DNA from: Streptomyces sp. ERV7
GTDB lineage: Bacteria > Actinomycetota > Actinomycetes > Streptomycetales > Streptomycetaceae
Length of the DNA stretch: 64,000 bases
Direction: 5' to 3'
Assembly (NCBI RefSeq): GCF_001653515.1
Contig: NZ_LYOY01000001.1
Coordinates: 434,001-498,000, forward strand
Within the stretch, counting starts at the first letter, position 1, and every line of letters begins with the position of its first letter. A program made the position numbers and the translations under genes. The notes under the pieces are model-generated. The model was not told the origin of the DNA. It saw only the letters and a list, made by a program, of their open reading frames with translations, and ran no database searches. This document shows positions 17,311-26,181 of the stretch, in pieces.

Positions 17311-18408
17311 CTACTCCGGCCACACCCCACTGGCCAGGAACGTGTCGATCGCCGCCGCGTACGGCGCGATGTCCAGGCCCTGTTCGGCCAGCCAGGCATC
17401 CGAGTAGTACTTGTCGAGGTAGCGGTCGCCGGGGTCGCAGAGCAGGGTGACCACGCTGCCGGTGCGCCCGGCGGCCACCATCTCCGAGACGATCTTCAGG
17501 GCGGACCACAGACCGGTGCCGGTGGAGCCGCCCGCCTTGCGGCCGATGGCCGTTTCGAGGGCGCGTACGGCAGCGATGCTCGCCGCGTCCGGGACCTTCA
17601 TCATCCGGTCGATGGCGCCGGGCAGGAAGCTCGGCTCCATCCGGGGCCGCCCGATGCCCTCGATGCGCGAGCCGCAGTCGCTGGTCGCGAACGCGTCGCC
17701 GCGGGTCCAGCCGTCGAAGAAGCAGGAGTTCTCCGGGTCCGGGACGCAGATGCGGGTGTCGTGCTGCATGTAGTGCACATAGCGGGCGATGGTGGCCGAG
17801 GTGCCGCCGGTCCCGGCGGTGGCGACGATCCAGGCGGGCTCCGGGTAGCGCTCCAGTCTCAGCTGCTGGTAAATCGATTCGGCAATGTTGTTGTTGCCGC
17901 GCCAGTCGGTGGCCCGCTCCGCGTAGGTGAACTGGTCCATGTAGTGCCCGCCGGTCTCCAGCGCGAGGGCCGCGGCCTCCTCGTACATCTTGCGCGAGTC
18001 GTCCACGAAGTGGCACTGGCCGCCGTGGAACTCGATCAGACGGATCTTCTCGGCGCTGGTGGTGCGCGGCATGACGGCGATGAACGGCACGCCGACGAGC
18101 CCCGCGAAGTACGCCTCGGAGACGGCGGTCGAGCCGCTGGACGCCTCGATGACCGGCTTGCCGGGACGGATCCAGCCGTTGCACAGCCCGTACAGGAAGA
18201 GCGAGCGGGCGAGCCGGTGCTTGAGGCTGCCGGTGGGGTGGGTGGACTCGTCCTTGAGGTACAGGTCGATCCCCCACCGCTCGGGCAGCGGGAAGCGCAG
18301 CAGATGTGTGTCGGCGGAGCGGTTGGCGTCGGCCTGGACCTTGCGCACGGCGTCCTTGAGCCACGCCCGGTAGGCCGCGTCGCTGCGGTCCACGTCGATG
18401 GTCTCCAT
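17311..18408 (-). CDS. PLP-dependent cysteine synthase/desulfhydrase-family enzyme
   Basis: This 365-residue fold-type II PLP enzyme starts at ATG 18408, with GGAG upstream. The PLP lysine lies in [11 protein letters not shown] near residue 62, followed by the substrate loop [10 protein letters not shown] near 90 and the phosphate-binding [10 protein letters not shown] near 198. It differs from CysK/CysM by its longer N-terminus and PTGSLKHR motif and resembles the actinobacterial group that includes M. tuberculosis Rv3684 (Cds1, L-cysteine desulfhydrase). It may therefore degrade cysteine to sulfide and pyruvate rather than synthesise it. That assignment is from memory of the family. Confidence 0.85.
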   Translation of the reverse strand: METIDVDRSDAAYRAWLKDAVRKVQADANRSADTHLLRFPLPERWGIDLYLKDESTHPTGSLKHRLARSLFLYGLCNGWIRPGKPVIEASSGSTAVSEAYFAGLVGVPFIAVMPRTTSAEKIRLIEFHGGQCHFVDDSRKMYEEAAALALETGGHYMDQFTYAERATDWRGNNNIAESIYQQLRLERYPEPAWIVATAGTGGTSATIARYVHYMQHDTRICVPDPENSCFFDGWTRGDAFATSDCGSRIEGIGRPRMEPSFLPGAIDRMMKVPDAASIAAVRALETAIGRKAGGSTGTGLWSALKIVSEMVAAGRTGSVVTLLCDPGDRYLDKYYSDAWLAEQGLDIAPYAAAIDTFLASGVWPE

Positions 18409-18690
18409 GCCACTCCTCCATGTCTCGGGCCCCCGGGACTGGGCGCCCGGGCTGGAAATGTCGTGAAGCCTGCGGATGAAGTCGGCTGGAAAAGCGCGGC
18501 TCCGTCACTTGACAATACCGCCCTCACCTGCACAAACATTCCCTTTGGGGATCCATAGGGGTGGCTTGTGGGACGCCGGTGAAGGGGCGTACGGCGGCGG
18601 GTGGCGGCCGATCCGCCGCGCGCCCTGGTGCGTACGGCCATCGTTGTGCAGACTGCCCAGCAGGAACGGTACGAAGGGGGCACAGCGGCC

Positions 18691-19017
18691 ATGACCGAGC
18701 CGGAGTTCAGCGCCAGGGGTGTGCGGATCGAACGCTGGACGCGTTCACTGACCAGGGCGGGACAGGTCCTGATCAAGGACGGCCGGCTCGCCCTGCTCAC
18801 CAGCAGCGGGCGGGAGATCGACAGCGCACCGCTGCGCGCGGTGAGTGCGGGCAAGCCACTGCTGCCCTGGGCCGCCAAGGCCGACCGGACCGTGGCCAGG
18901 ATCAACGGCCACCGCTACCGGCTGACCATGGGCCAGCAGAACGGCAGGCCGCGCGGCGCGGAGCTCGCCCAGCGCTTCCTGCAAGCCGTGCGCCCGGCTG
19001 GGGAGCCGCGCGGCTGA
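18691..19017 (+). CDS. Conserved hypothetical protein, 108 aa
   Basis: The start is placed at ATG 18691, with GAAGGGGG 12 bases upstream. The longer frame upstream reads like non-coding sequence. The soluble, basic protein has VRIERWTRSLTRAGQVLIKDGRLALLTS, KPLLPWAAKADRTVARINGHRYRLTMG and a C-terminal helix. It looks like a small beta-rich domain of the kind annotated as hypothetical across Streptomyces. I do not recognise a function. Its next neighbour downstream is an RsbW-like ATPase. Confidence 0.65.
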   Translation: MTEPEFSARGVRIERWTRSLTRAGQVLIKDGRLALLTSSGREIDSAPLRAVSAGKPLLPWAAKADRTVARINGHRYRLTMGQQNGRPRGAELAQRFLQAVRPAGEPRG

Positions 19018-19162
19018 GGGGGCTGGTGGGGCGCGAGTTGCGGAGCGCCGACCCCTGCGCCACCCTGGTCTCACATCACTGAGGGTTTACCGGCGGTCAC
19101 GCTGTGATCCAGCCCGCCGGACCAGAAAGCTTCTTCCGGACCTCAATCGGGGAGTCGCAGCC

Positions 19163-19650
19163 GTGATCAGCCAGTCGAGCAGGCATTGCACGGTGGAGCT
19201 CCAAGCCCTGCCGTCGCGGATCGGGCAAGTCCGCAGAATCGTTTCAGCACAGTTGCGTTACTGGCATCTCGATCCTCTGATAGACGAGGCGGCGCTGGGC
19301 GTCACCGAGTTGCTGACCAATGTCCACCGGCACGCCCAGCCGGACAAGATCTGCACCGTGGAGATCGAGCTGTTGAGCGACCGCCTCACGGTGTCCGTCC
19401 ACGACCACGACCCCCGGATGCCCACGGTGCGCAGCGCCGACCCCTTCGCCACCAACGGCCGCGGCCTCGCGATGATCGCGGCGGTCAGCGAGAGCTGGGG
19501 GGTGCGTCCGGGCGCCTCGGGCAAGACCGTGTGGTTCACGCTCCCCGCGCCGCCGCCCACGGTCGCGCTGCCGCCCCGCCCGGCGTACGGGACGAAGGCC
19601 GCCGCCCCCAAGGCGACCGGCCCGTGTCTGCACAAAAGGCCCGCCCTGGT
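19163..19650 (+). pseudogene. RsbW-like ATP-binding regulator (HATPase_c_2) whose 3' end is lost
   Basis: From GTG 19163 about 150 residues match an anti-sigma-factor-type kinase domain: HCTVELQALPSRIGQVRR, the N-box ELLTNVHRHA, G1 VHDHDPRMP and G2 GRGLAMI, ending with TVWFTLPAP. In relatives a short disordered tail and stop follow. Here the frame has no stop until 21430 and runs antiphase through the NACHT gene, giving an implausible Arg/Pro/Gly-rich tail. The break lies around 19620-19660. A deletion or sequence error that removed the end of this gene and the start of the next is the simplest reading. The ATP-binding domain itself looks intact. Confidence 0.75.
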
Positions 19651-19682
19651 GCGCACCGAGGGCCGGGGAGGCCATCGCCGGG

Positions 19683-22184
19683 GTGTTCGCCCGCCTGCCT
19701 TCGCGCCGGCTCGTGGTGCTCGGCGCCCCCGGCAGCGGCAAGACCGTCCTCGCCGTCCGCTTCGCCCTCGACCTCCTGGAGCGCCGCGACGCGGGCGACC
19801 CGGTGCCGGTGATCTTCCCGCTCGCCACCTGGCAGCCCGACAGCACGGAGCTCCACGCCTGGCTCGCGGCCCGGCTCGCGGAGGGGTATCCGGCCCTGGG
19901 ATCCATCCAGCGCTCGGGGGCGCCGCTGGCGGCGGAGCTCCTCGGCGCCGGGCGCGTCCTGCCCGTGCTCGACGGTCTCGACGAACTCGCCGCACCCCTG
20001 CGCGCGGAGGCCGTCCGCCGGCTCAACTCCGCGCTGGACGCGGGCAGTCCGCTGCTGCTGACCTGCCGCAGCCAGGTGTACGCCCAAGTCGTGTCCGACG
20101 GCGACGTGTTCACGGCGGCGGCGGTCGTCGAGCTCCAGCCGCTCGCCTTCGAGGAGGCCGCCGACTTCCTGCGCCGCACCGCGCGGCCCGTGCGCGGCCC
20201 CTCGGGGGAGCGCACCACCGCCTGGGACCCGGTGCTCGCCCGGACGCGGCCGGGCGACCCGGTGCGCCGAGTGCTCGCCTCGCCCCTGATGGTGGCGATG
20301 GCCCGGGCCGTCTACGGCGAGTCCGGCAACGATCCCGCGGAGCTGCTGGGGCGCCCGGAGTTCGCCGAGCCGACGGCCCTGGAGGAGTATCTGCTCGACG
20401 CCTTCGTCCCCGCCGCCTTCGCCGGGTCCACGCGCTGGGACACCGGCCGCGCCGTGCGCTGGCTGCGCTTCCTGGCCCGCCATCTGGAACACCGCGACAC
20501 CCGCGACCTGGCCTGGTGGGAGCTGCACACCGCACTGCCCCGGCCGCTGCCGCGCCTGGGGCCGCTGCTGCTGCTCGGACTGCTCGCGGAGGCCGTCTGC
20601 CTGCCGCTGTGGGCGCTCGGCCAGGACCCCGCGCTGCCCGCGGTGACCGCCGCCACGGTGGCCGGGGTCTGCGCCGGGTACGCCCCGCAGAGCCGGCCCC
20701 GAAGACGGTTCCTGCTGCCCGTGCTGTACGCGGTGCCGCTCAGCCTCGCCGTCGGGCTCACCCGGCCGCTCAGCCAGGACCCCTACTTCGCCGTGCCGTT
20801 CGCCGGGATGCCGCGGGCGCTCGGCTGGCTCGCGGTGGGCGGGCTGTACGGCCTGGTGATCGCGACCGGGCTCGCCGCGATCGGCCTGCCGACCTCGCCG
20901 CTGCCGTCGACGATGCCCTTCTTCGGCCGCCGCCGGCGCGGAGCCCGCGGCCGCTGGACGCGCAGGGCGGGTGCCGGGCTGCTCGCGGCGGCCGGAGTGG
21001 TGCTCGTCGGCGCCGGATTCCTGCCGGACTCACCGCTGCTCACCGCGCTCGGGGCAGCGGTCGCGGGCGCGCTGACCGCGTACCTCGTACGGGGCGAGTC
21101 GGCCGTGGTGGCCAAGGGCGGGCGGCGCGACCCCGTCGGCAGGGCGCGCCGGCTGGGCCGGGCACTGGCCCACGGCCTCGCCGTCGGTCTGCTCGCCGGG
21201 CTGGCCCTGGGGGCGGTCTTCACCCTGGCCGAGGGGGGCACGGCGGCGGCGCGCGCCACGCTGCGGGACGACTTCCCGGTCAGCGGGCCGGTGCGGCACG
21301 CGCCGGACGGTTCGCGCCATGTCGACGCGCCCGACGGCACCCGCTACGGCCTGCGCGCCCACGGCCACCCCTACCTGGTACTGCCGGAGCCCGTCCACGG
21401 CACCCTGATCGAGCGCGGCGGCACCCGTGAGTTCGCGCTGCCCGCCGACGTGAGCGAGCTGGACCTGTGCGCCGCGCCCGCCCGCTGCACCGCCGTCGCC
21501 CAGCGGCTCGCCATCTCCGCGCACGACTACCGGCCCGACGGCGAGGTCTTCACCGTGCGGCTGGAGAACGACGGCCGCGACACCGGCTCGTACGACCTGT
21601 CGCCGCTCCTCGACCGCGCCCGGAGCGAGTGGCTGACCCGGCAGAGCCCCGGCGCGATCCTGCGGACCGCCGTGGCCTTCGGTCTCGCGGGCGGCCTCGG
21701 CCTCGGCCTGGTCGGCGGCATCGCGGCCGGGCTGCACCGGTGGCTGGGGGCACCGGTCGACGTCACCCGCGGTATCAGCCCCTCGGCGAGCATCGCGACC
21801 GACCGGGGCACCGCGCTCGCCCGCGCGCTGTTCATCTATCTGGCCGCCGTGCTGGTGGGCAGCGCCCTGCCCGGTCTGCTCGGTCTCCCGGACGCCGCGC
21901 GCATCGGCGCGTACGCGCTGGTCCCCACGGGTGTGGTCACGGTGGCGATGTCGGCGTGGGGGCGGCTGGCCGCGGCCCGGCTGTGGCTGTGCGCGTGCGG
22001 CGCCCTGCCCTGGCGGCTGATGGCGTTCCTGGGCGAGGCCCACCGGCTCGGGGTGCTGCGGCAGGCGGGCGCGGTGTACCAGTTCCGGCACGCGCGGCTC
22101 CAGGAGCGCCTCGCCGCTCCGCCCGCTCCTCCTACTCGTCCCAGGCCTGTATCACGGTCTGATCGACGATCTTCCCTTCCTTGA
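19683..22184 (+). CDS. NACHT-family NTPase with polytopic C-terminus, N-terminal region apparently missing
   Basis: The frame gives 833 residues from GTG 19683, but coding similarity continues upstream (EAIAGVFARLP), so the true N-terminus is lost or fused. Walker A GAPGSGKT lies at residues 14-21, unusually near the start. Walker B VLPVLDGLDEL is near 94, followed by the NACHT helical region. After residue 280 there are about ten hydrophobic segments with an exported-looking insert (PDGSRHVDAPDGTRYGLRAHG). Intact relatives normally carry a membrane-anchored N-terminus before NACHT. These NTPases are thought to act in signalling and possibly defence. The 3' end overlaps the convergent NTF2-like gene by 53 bp. 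Confidence 0.75.
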   Translation: MFARLPSRRLVVLGAPGSGKTVLAVRFALDLLERRDAGDPVPVIFPLATWQPDSTELHAWLAARLAEGYPALGSIQRSGAPLAAELLGAGRVLPVLDGLDELAAPLRAEAVRRLNSALDAGSPLLLTCRSQVYAQVVSDGDVFTAAAVVELQPLAFEEAADFLRRTARPVRGPSGERTTAWDPVLARTRPGDPVRRVLASPLMVAMARAVYGESGNDPAELLGRPEFAEPTALEEYLLDAFVPAAFAGSTRWDTGRAVRWLRFLARHLEHRDTRDLAWWELHTALPRPLPRLGPLLLLGLLAEAVCLPLWALGQDPALPAVTAATVAGVCAGYAPQSRPRRRFLLPVLYAVPLSLAVGLTRPLSQDPYFAVPFAGMPRALGWLAVGGLYGLVIATGLAAIGLPTSPLPSTMPFFGRRRRGARGRWTRRAGAGLLAAAGVVLVGAGFLPDSPLLTALGAAVAGALTAYLVRGESAVVAKGGRRDPVGRARRLGRALAHGLAVGLLAGLALGAVFTLAEGGTAAARATLRDDFPVSGPVRHAPDGSRHVDAPDGTRYGLRAHGHPYLVLPEPVHGTLIERGGTREFALPADVSELDLCAAPARCTAVAQRLAISAHDYRPDGEVFTVRLENDGRDTGSYDLSPLLDRARSEWLTRQSPGAILRTAVAFGLAGGLGLGLVGGIAAGLHRWLGAPVDVTRGISPSASIATDRGTALARALFIYLAAVLVGSALPGLLGLPDAARIGAYALVPTGVVTVAMSAWGRLAAARLWLCACGALPWRLMAFLGEAHRLGVLRQAGAVYQFRHARLQERLAAPPAPPTRPRPVSRSDRRSSLP

Positions 22185-22485
22185 GCGACATCATCGAGCT
22201 GGCGAGGACCCGTACGCCGTCGGGGTACTCGCAGGACTCCGTGTAGGCGACGCTGTCGCCCTGGACCACGCACTGCTCCAGCTTGTGCGTCATGTCCCGG
22301 CCGTAGACGTCGTCGAGCATCTTGGAGATCTCGCCCTGGCCGTGCATCACCATCGGGTGGCTCGGCTGGGTGTTGCGGTCGACGACGCGGATCTCCGCGT
22401 CGTCCGAGTAGAGCGACAGCAGGGTCTTCGCGTCGTGGCTCTCGATGCCGCGGCGCAGCGTCTCCATGTCGAAGGCGGTGCCCAT
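22132..22485 (-). CDS. NTF2-like / SnoaL-fold protein
   Basis: This 117-residue protein starts at ATG 22485. The pattern LRRGIESHDAKTLLSLYSDDAEIRVVDRNT, an HPMVMHGQGEISKMLDDV helix, then alternating strands ending DQTVIQAWDE is typical of the nuclear transport factor 2 fold. Members include small isomerases, cyclases and ester-binding proteins. No catalytic residue set can be assigned here. The gene converges on and overlaps the NACHT gene and is divergent from the SDR gene at 22728. Confidence 0.88.
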   Translation of the reverse strand: MGTAFDMETLRRGIESHDAKTLLSLYSDDAEIRVVDRNTQPSHPMVMHGQGEISKMLDDVYGRDMTHKLEQCVVQGDSVAYTESCEYPDGVRVLASSMMSLKEGKIVDQTVIQAWDE

Positions 22486-22727
22486 GATGACCTCCTCCAG
22501 AAGGTCGCGGCCCGCCCGGTGGGCCGCGAGGGGCCTACGCTTCGAGCGTCCTCCGCCGGAACGCGGACGGCAAACCGTGCCCCGCCCGCCCGTCGCACCC
22601 CCGCGACGGCCGTCACGCGCACGGGACGCCCGTACGCACCCCGGAGCGCGGCCGGGGTGTCGCGCCGCCCGGAAGCGGTGCCCGCGGGAGATCGTTGGCC
22701 CAGGGCACGGCGAGCGGCGGAGGCGGT

Positions 22728-24233
22728 ATGAAGAGCGACGGCACCCCGGGACTCGTCCTGGTCACCGGCGCGACGGGCTACATCGGCGGCCGGCTGGTGC
22801 CCGAGCTCCTGGACGCGGGCTACCGGGTGCGCTGTCTGGCCCGTACGCCCCGCAAGCTGCGCGACCACCCGTGGGCCGGGCGTGTGGAGACCGTGCGCGG
22901 CGACGTGACGGACGCGGAGTCGGTCGGGGCGGCGCTGCGGGGCGTGGACGTGGCGTACTACCTGGTGCACTCGCTCGGCGCCGGGCCGGGCTTCGAGGAG
23001 ACCGACCGCTCGGCCGCCCGGATCTTCGCCGAGCAGGCCGCCGCGGCCGGCGTCCGGCGGATCGTCTACCTCGGCGGCCTCACCCCCGTCGGAGTGCCGG
23101 AGCGGGACCTGTCGCCGCATCTGCGCTCCCGCGCCGAGGTCGGCGCGATCCTCCTCGGCTCGGCCGTGCCGACGACCGTGCTGCGCGCCGCCGTCATCAT
23201 CGGTTCCGGATCCGCCTCCTTCGAGATCCTGCGTCATCTGACCGAACGGCTGCCGGTGATGATCACCCCGAGCTGGCTGGGCAACCGCGTCCAGCCGATC
23301 GCCGTACGGGATGTCCTGCGCTATCTCGTCGGCAGCGCGCGGATGCCCACCGACGTCAGCCGGACCTTCGACATCGGCGGTCCCGAGGTCTTCACGTACG
23401 AGCAGATGATGCGCCGGTACGCGGAGGTCGCCAGGCTGCCCCACCGGCTGATCCTGCGGGTGCCGATGCTGCCGCCGCGGCTCTCCAGCGAGTGGATCGG
23501 CCTGGTCACCCCGGTCCCCAGCGGGCTGGCACGGCCGCTCGCCGAGTCGCTGCGCCACGAGGTGGTCTGCCACGAGCACGACATCGCGCGGTACGTGCCC
23601 GATCCGCCCGGCACGCCCATCGGATTCGACGAGGCCATCGAGCTCGCCCTGCGGCGGATCAAGGAGGCCAACGTCGCCACCCGCTGGTCCTCCGCCGCCC
23701 TCCCCGGCGCCCCCAGCGACCCGCTGCCCACCGACCCCGACTGGGCGGGCGGCAGCCTCTACACCGACCGCCGCGAACGCGTCGTGGACGTCTCGCCGGA
23801 GGCCCTGTGGCAGGTCATCGAGGGCATCGGCGGGGAGAACGGCTGGTACTCCTTCCCGCTCGCCTGGGCCGTACGCGGCTGGCTGGACCGGCTGACCGGG
23901 GGAGTGGGACTGCGCCGGGGCCGCCGCGACGCCGCCCGGCTGCGGGTCGGGGACTCGCTGGACTTCTGGCGCGTGGAGGAGATCACCCGGCCGCGTCTGC
24001 TGCGGCTGCGCGCCGAGATGCGGCTGCCGGGGCTCGCCTGGCTGGAGATGTGCGCGGAGCGCGAGAGCGACGGCCGCACCCGCTACCGCCAGCGCGCCCT
24101 GTTCCATCCGCACGGGCTGCTCGGGCACGCGTACTGGTGGAGCGTGTCGCCGTTCCACGCCGTGGTGTTCGGAGGCATGGCGCGGAACATCACGCGGGCG
24201 GCCGCTCGGGCCCGGGAGGCGGCGCCGGACTGA
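22728..24233 (+). CDS. NAD(P)-binding SDR-like protein with DUF2867 domain
   Basis: This 501-residue protein starts at ATG 22728, directly after GGAGGCGGT. The N-terminal Rossmann domain opens VLVTGATGYIGGRLVPELLDAG and resembles atypical short-chain reductases of the NmrA/complex I NDUFA9 type (GDVTDAES, AYYLVHSLG, RIVYLGGL). The second half from about residue 320 matches the pattern I recall for DUF2867 (WQVIEGIGGENGWYSFPLAW, RRDAARLRVGDSLDFWRVE, MRLPGLAWLEM). It probably binds NAD(P)H. The substrate is unknown, with lipid or quinone head groups only a guess. Confidence 0.85.
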   Translation: MKSDGTPGLVLVTGATGYIGGRLVPELLDAGYRVRCLARTPRKLRDHPWAGRVETVRGDVTDAESVGAALRGVDVAYYLVHSLGAGPGFEETDRSAARIFAEQAAAAGVRRIVYLGGLTPVGVPERDLSPHLRSRAEVGAILLGSAVPTTVLRAAVIIGSGSASFEILRHLTERLPVMITPSWLGNRVQPIAVRDVLRYLVGSARMPTDVSRTFDIGGPEVFTYEQMMRRYAEVARLPHRLILRVPMLPPRLSSEWIGLVTPVPSGLARPLAESLRHEVVCHEHDIARYVPDPPGTPIGFDEAIELALRRIKEANVATRWSSAALPGAPSDPLPTDPDWAGGSLYTDRRERVVDVSPEALWQVIEGIGGENGWYSFPLAWAVRGWLDRLTGGVGLRRGRRDAARLRVGDSLDFWRVEEITRPRLLRLRAEMRLPGLAWLEMCAERESDGRTRYRQRALFHPHGLLGHAYWWSVSPFHAVVFGGMARNITRAAARAREAAPD

Positions 24234-24246
24234 TGTCCGTGCGGGG

Positions 24247-24798
24247 TCAGACGTCCCGCTCCTCGACCCCGGGGAGGTGGACGACGAGCAGGGTCACCCC
24301 GGCCAGCAGGAAGTCGCGGATCGCCGCGTCCAGGCCGTTCCACGTCTTGGACTGCCACATCGCGAACCACTCGCCCCCGACGGCGATGAACCCGGCGCCG
24401 AAGAGCAGCAGCACCATCAGCAGCCCCATCGTGCTCAGCCGTCGCGCCCGGGCGAAGCCGCCGCCGCCCCGCAGCGCCCGCGCCCAGACCGCGCCCGCCG
24501 CGACGAGCACCACCGCGGCGACCGTCTCCCAGGCGATGATCAGTACGTACGCGATGTCCTGGAGCGCCGTCGAGTCGATGGCCCGCCAGGTGAGGTCCGG
24601 GTCCTTGAACGTCGTGTCCATGGCCAGGACATGGTGGACGAAGGCGCGGTTGGTGTCGAAGTCGGTGATGTTCCCGAACGCCACAAGTGCCATATAGAGG
24701 GCGACGGTTGAGGTGAGCAGCGCGGCGGTGAGGGGCAGTACGGGGAGCGCGCCCGCCCGCCGGCGGAAGGAGGACCTGGACCGGAGCCTTGGGATCAT
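24247..24798 (-). CDS. DUF2165-family membrane protein
   Basis: This 183-residue protein has four hydrophobic segments, about residues 20-45, 83-105, 125-147 and 160-175. It shows the pattern I associate with DUF2165: NITDFDTNRAFVHHVLAMDTTF in the first outside loop and GGEWFAMWQSKTWNG in the second. The family is annotated only as small integral membrane proteins. The start at 24798 is the first ATG of the frame. It converges on the SDR gene, with 13 bp between stops. Confidence 0.82.
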   Translation of the reverse strand: MIPRLRSRSSFRRRAGALPVLPLTAALLTSTVALYMALVAFGNITDFDTNRAFVHHVLAMDTTFKDPDLTWRAIDSTALQDIAYVLIIAWETVAAVVLVAAGAVWARALRGGGGFARARRLSTMGLLMVLLLFGAGFIAVGGEWFAMWQSKTWNGLDAAIRDFLLAGVTLLVVHLPGVEERDV

Positions 24799-24846
24799 GC
24801 CGGACTCTCCCCGGCGGGCCGGCCGGTGAAACCCGCCGCCCCGGGA

Positions 24847-25205
24847 TCAGGCGGTGGCGGGCGCGTCCGCGATCGCGGTGATGGCGAGGTCGCCCGGCCG
24901 GACGGTGTAGGTCACGTCCGCGGTGGTGCCGTCGCCCCACTTCTGGGTGACGACGACGTTCGACCCGTCGGCGCCGGAGGACCGGAACGTCCAGGAGGAG
25001 GGGACGTTCGGGGCGCGGAAGACCGGGTCCCGGTCGGTGTGGGCCGCCGCCCACGCGTCGAGCGCCCGGTTCAGCTCCTGGGTGAGGAACCTGGCCCGCA
25101 CCTCGGCCGGGGTCGCGTCCTCGGTGGTGCCCAGACGGGCGTTGCGGTAGGCGGTGAAGAACGCCTCGACCTGGTCCTGTGCGGCGAGGGCGGGCGTGGG
25201 CACCG
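24847..25205 (-). pseudogene. C-terminal remnant of a secreted protein, 5' end missing
   Basis: About 118 codons survive (AQDQVEAFFTAYRNARLGTTEDATPAEVRARFL...WTFRSSGADGSNVVVTQKWGDGTTADVTYTVRPGDLAITAI). This looks like the NTF2-like C-terminal region of Streptomyces lipoproteins or secreted hypothetical proteins that normally start with a signal peptide. There is no start or signal sequence: the frame instead enters a GC palindrome at 25209-25243 and then the ABC ATPase remnant. The upstream half was probably deleted together with the 3' half of the ABC locus. Confidence 0.65.
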
Positions 25206-25208
25206 CCC

Positions 25209-25243
25209 TCCCCCAGTGTCTGAAGGGCCTGGGGGACCCCCAG
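25209..25243. repeat. Dispersed-type GC hairpin repeat at a gene-remnant junction
   Basis: TCCCCCAG (25209-25216) pairs with CTGGGGGA (25229-25236), and CTGGGGG/CCCCCAG repeat again around a single A at 25236. Similar three-armed C5/G5 hairpins are common between Streptomyces genes. Here one sits exactly where two truncated coding regions meet, so recombination or assembly collapse between two copies is plausible. Confidence 0.6.
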
Positions 25244-25710
25244 CTGCTGCCCGCCGGAGAGCTCGGCGGGCCGGTGGTGCAGCCGGTCACGCAGTCCCAC
25301 GGTGTCGATGAGCGCGTCGATCCACTCGCGGTCGCCGCGCCGCCCCGCGAGATCGAGGGGCAGCGTGATGTTCTGGGCCACGGTGAGGGTCGGGAGCAGA
25401 TCGAAGGCCTGGAAGACGAAGCCGACGCGCTCGCGGCGCAGCAGGGTGAGCGCGCGGTCGTCCAGGCCGCTCGGCTCGCTGCCGTCGGTGAAGGCGGAGC
25501 CCGAGGTGAGGGTGTCCAGCCCGGCGGCGCAGTGCATCAGGGTGGACTTGCCGAGCCCGAGGGCCCCATGACCGCGGTGAAGCGCCCGGCCGGGAAGCCG
25601 ACGCTCACCCCGTCCAGGGCCCTCACCTCGGTGTCGCCGACGCCGTACGTCCTGACGGCGTCGGCGACCCGGGCCGCGGCGGTGGCGGTGGGCCGCAGTG
25701 CGGTGGTCAT
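25244..25710 (-). pseudogene. ABC-transporter ATPase, frameshifted in Walker A and truncated after the signature motif
   Basis: The gene begins at ATG 25710, overlapping the stop of the SHOCT gene (ATGA). It resembles LolD/MacB-type ATPases paired with FtsX-like permeases: RTYGVGDTEVRALDGVSV, VMGPSG, then after the break GKSTLMHCAAGLDTLTSG, RRERVGFVFQAFDLLPTLTVAQN and LSGGQQ. Around 25550 one base appears missing (GGCTCGGCAAG in place of GGCTCGGGCAAG), shifting the frame inside Walker A. The sequence stops matching right after LSGGQQ, so Walker B, the switch His and any permease gene are gone. The remnant cannot encode a working ATPase. Confidence 0.85.
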
Positions 25711-26012
25711 GCCGCACCGCCCTTGCGGCGGCCGAACTCCTCGTCCAGGACGGAGAGCCGGCGCCAGTACTCGTCCTCGTCGATCTCCCCGGCGGCGAAG
25801 CGGCGCCCGAGCACGGCGAGCGGTGAGCGCTCGTCGAGCGAGGGGCGGTCGTCAAAGGACCGGGGGTCGGCGAAGGGCGGGCGCCAGGGGCCGCGCCGGC
25901 CGCGCCAGACGGTGCGGCGCAGCAGGGTCACGACCGTGAGGATCACAGCCGCCCAGATCACCGGGAAGAACAGGATCCAGGGTCCGGGTCCGTCGTAGGC
26001 CAGGGTGTTCAT
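25707..26012 (-). CDS. Small membrane protein with SHOCT domain
   Basis: This 101-residue protein starts at ATG 26012, nine bases after GAGGAG. A single TM helix at about residues 12-33 (ILFFPVIWAAVILTVVTLL) is followed by a basic linker and a C-terminal SHOCT motif, SPLAVLGRRFAAGEIDEDEYWRRLSVLDE. SHOCT modules are short oligomerisation/anchoring units. The gene is coupled to the ABC ATPase by a four-base overlap, as expected for an accessory to that transporter, but the transporter is now broken. Confidence 0.88.
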   Translation of the reverse strand: MNTLAYDGPGPWILFFPVIWAAVILTVVTLLRRTVWRGRRGPWRPPFADPRSFDDRPSLDERSPLAVLGRRFAAGEIDEDEYWRRLSVLDEEFGRRKGGAA

Positions 26013-26151
26013 CGTGCTCAGCTCCTCGGTAGGGGTTCTCTCGTGGTGCTTTCGAGACTCCCGCCGAGGGGCGGTCCGGGGCGTCGTACAGCCAGCGGCA
26101 CCTGGCGTACCCCCCGGGGAGTAGTTCGGGCGCCGACGACTGCTCTGGAGT

Positions 26152-26173
26152 CTGTACTTACTAGTATGTACAG
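26152..26173. promoter_or_regulatory. 22-bp palindromic operator over the TetR start region
   Basis: CTGTACtTACTAGTAtGTACAG has 10-bp arms with a single paired mismatch and covers 26152-26173, ending nine bases before ATG 26182. It contains TAGTAT (26162-26167), a plausible -10, so a bound regulator would block the promoter. The adjacent TetR gene is the likely owner. No ribosome site precedes the ATG, so the mRNA may be leaderless or nearly so. Confidence 0.7.
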
Positions 26174-26181
26174 TGGCGATC

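Noticed and set aside
19620..19690. Programmed ribosomal frameshift joining the ATPase and NACHT domains
   Set aside because: There is no slippery heptamer or obvious downstream pseudoknot, and the normal ends of both genes are missing, which fits deletion better.
19163..21430. One 755-residue ATPase-plus-tail protein
   Set aside because: After about residue 150 the frame is antiphase to clear NACHT coding sequence and turns into Arg/Pro/Gly low complexity, so it is read as a broken gene and not a genuine long protein.
24083..25855. A single 590-codon minus-strand ABC protein
   Set aside because: Only its middle part matches an ATPase. The start is in another frame because of the Walker A frameshift, and the end is antisense to the SDR and membrane-protein region.
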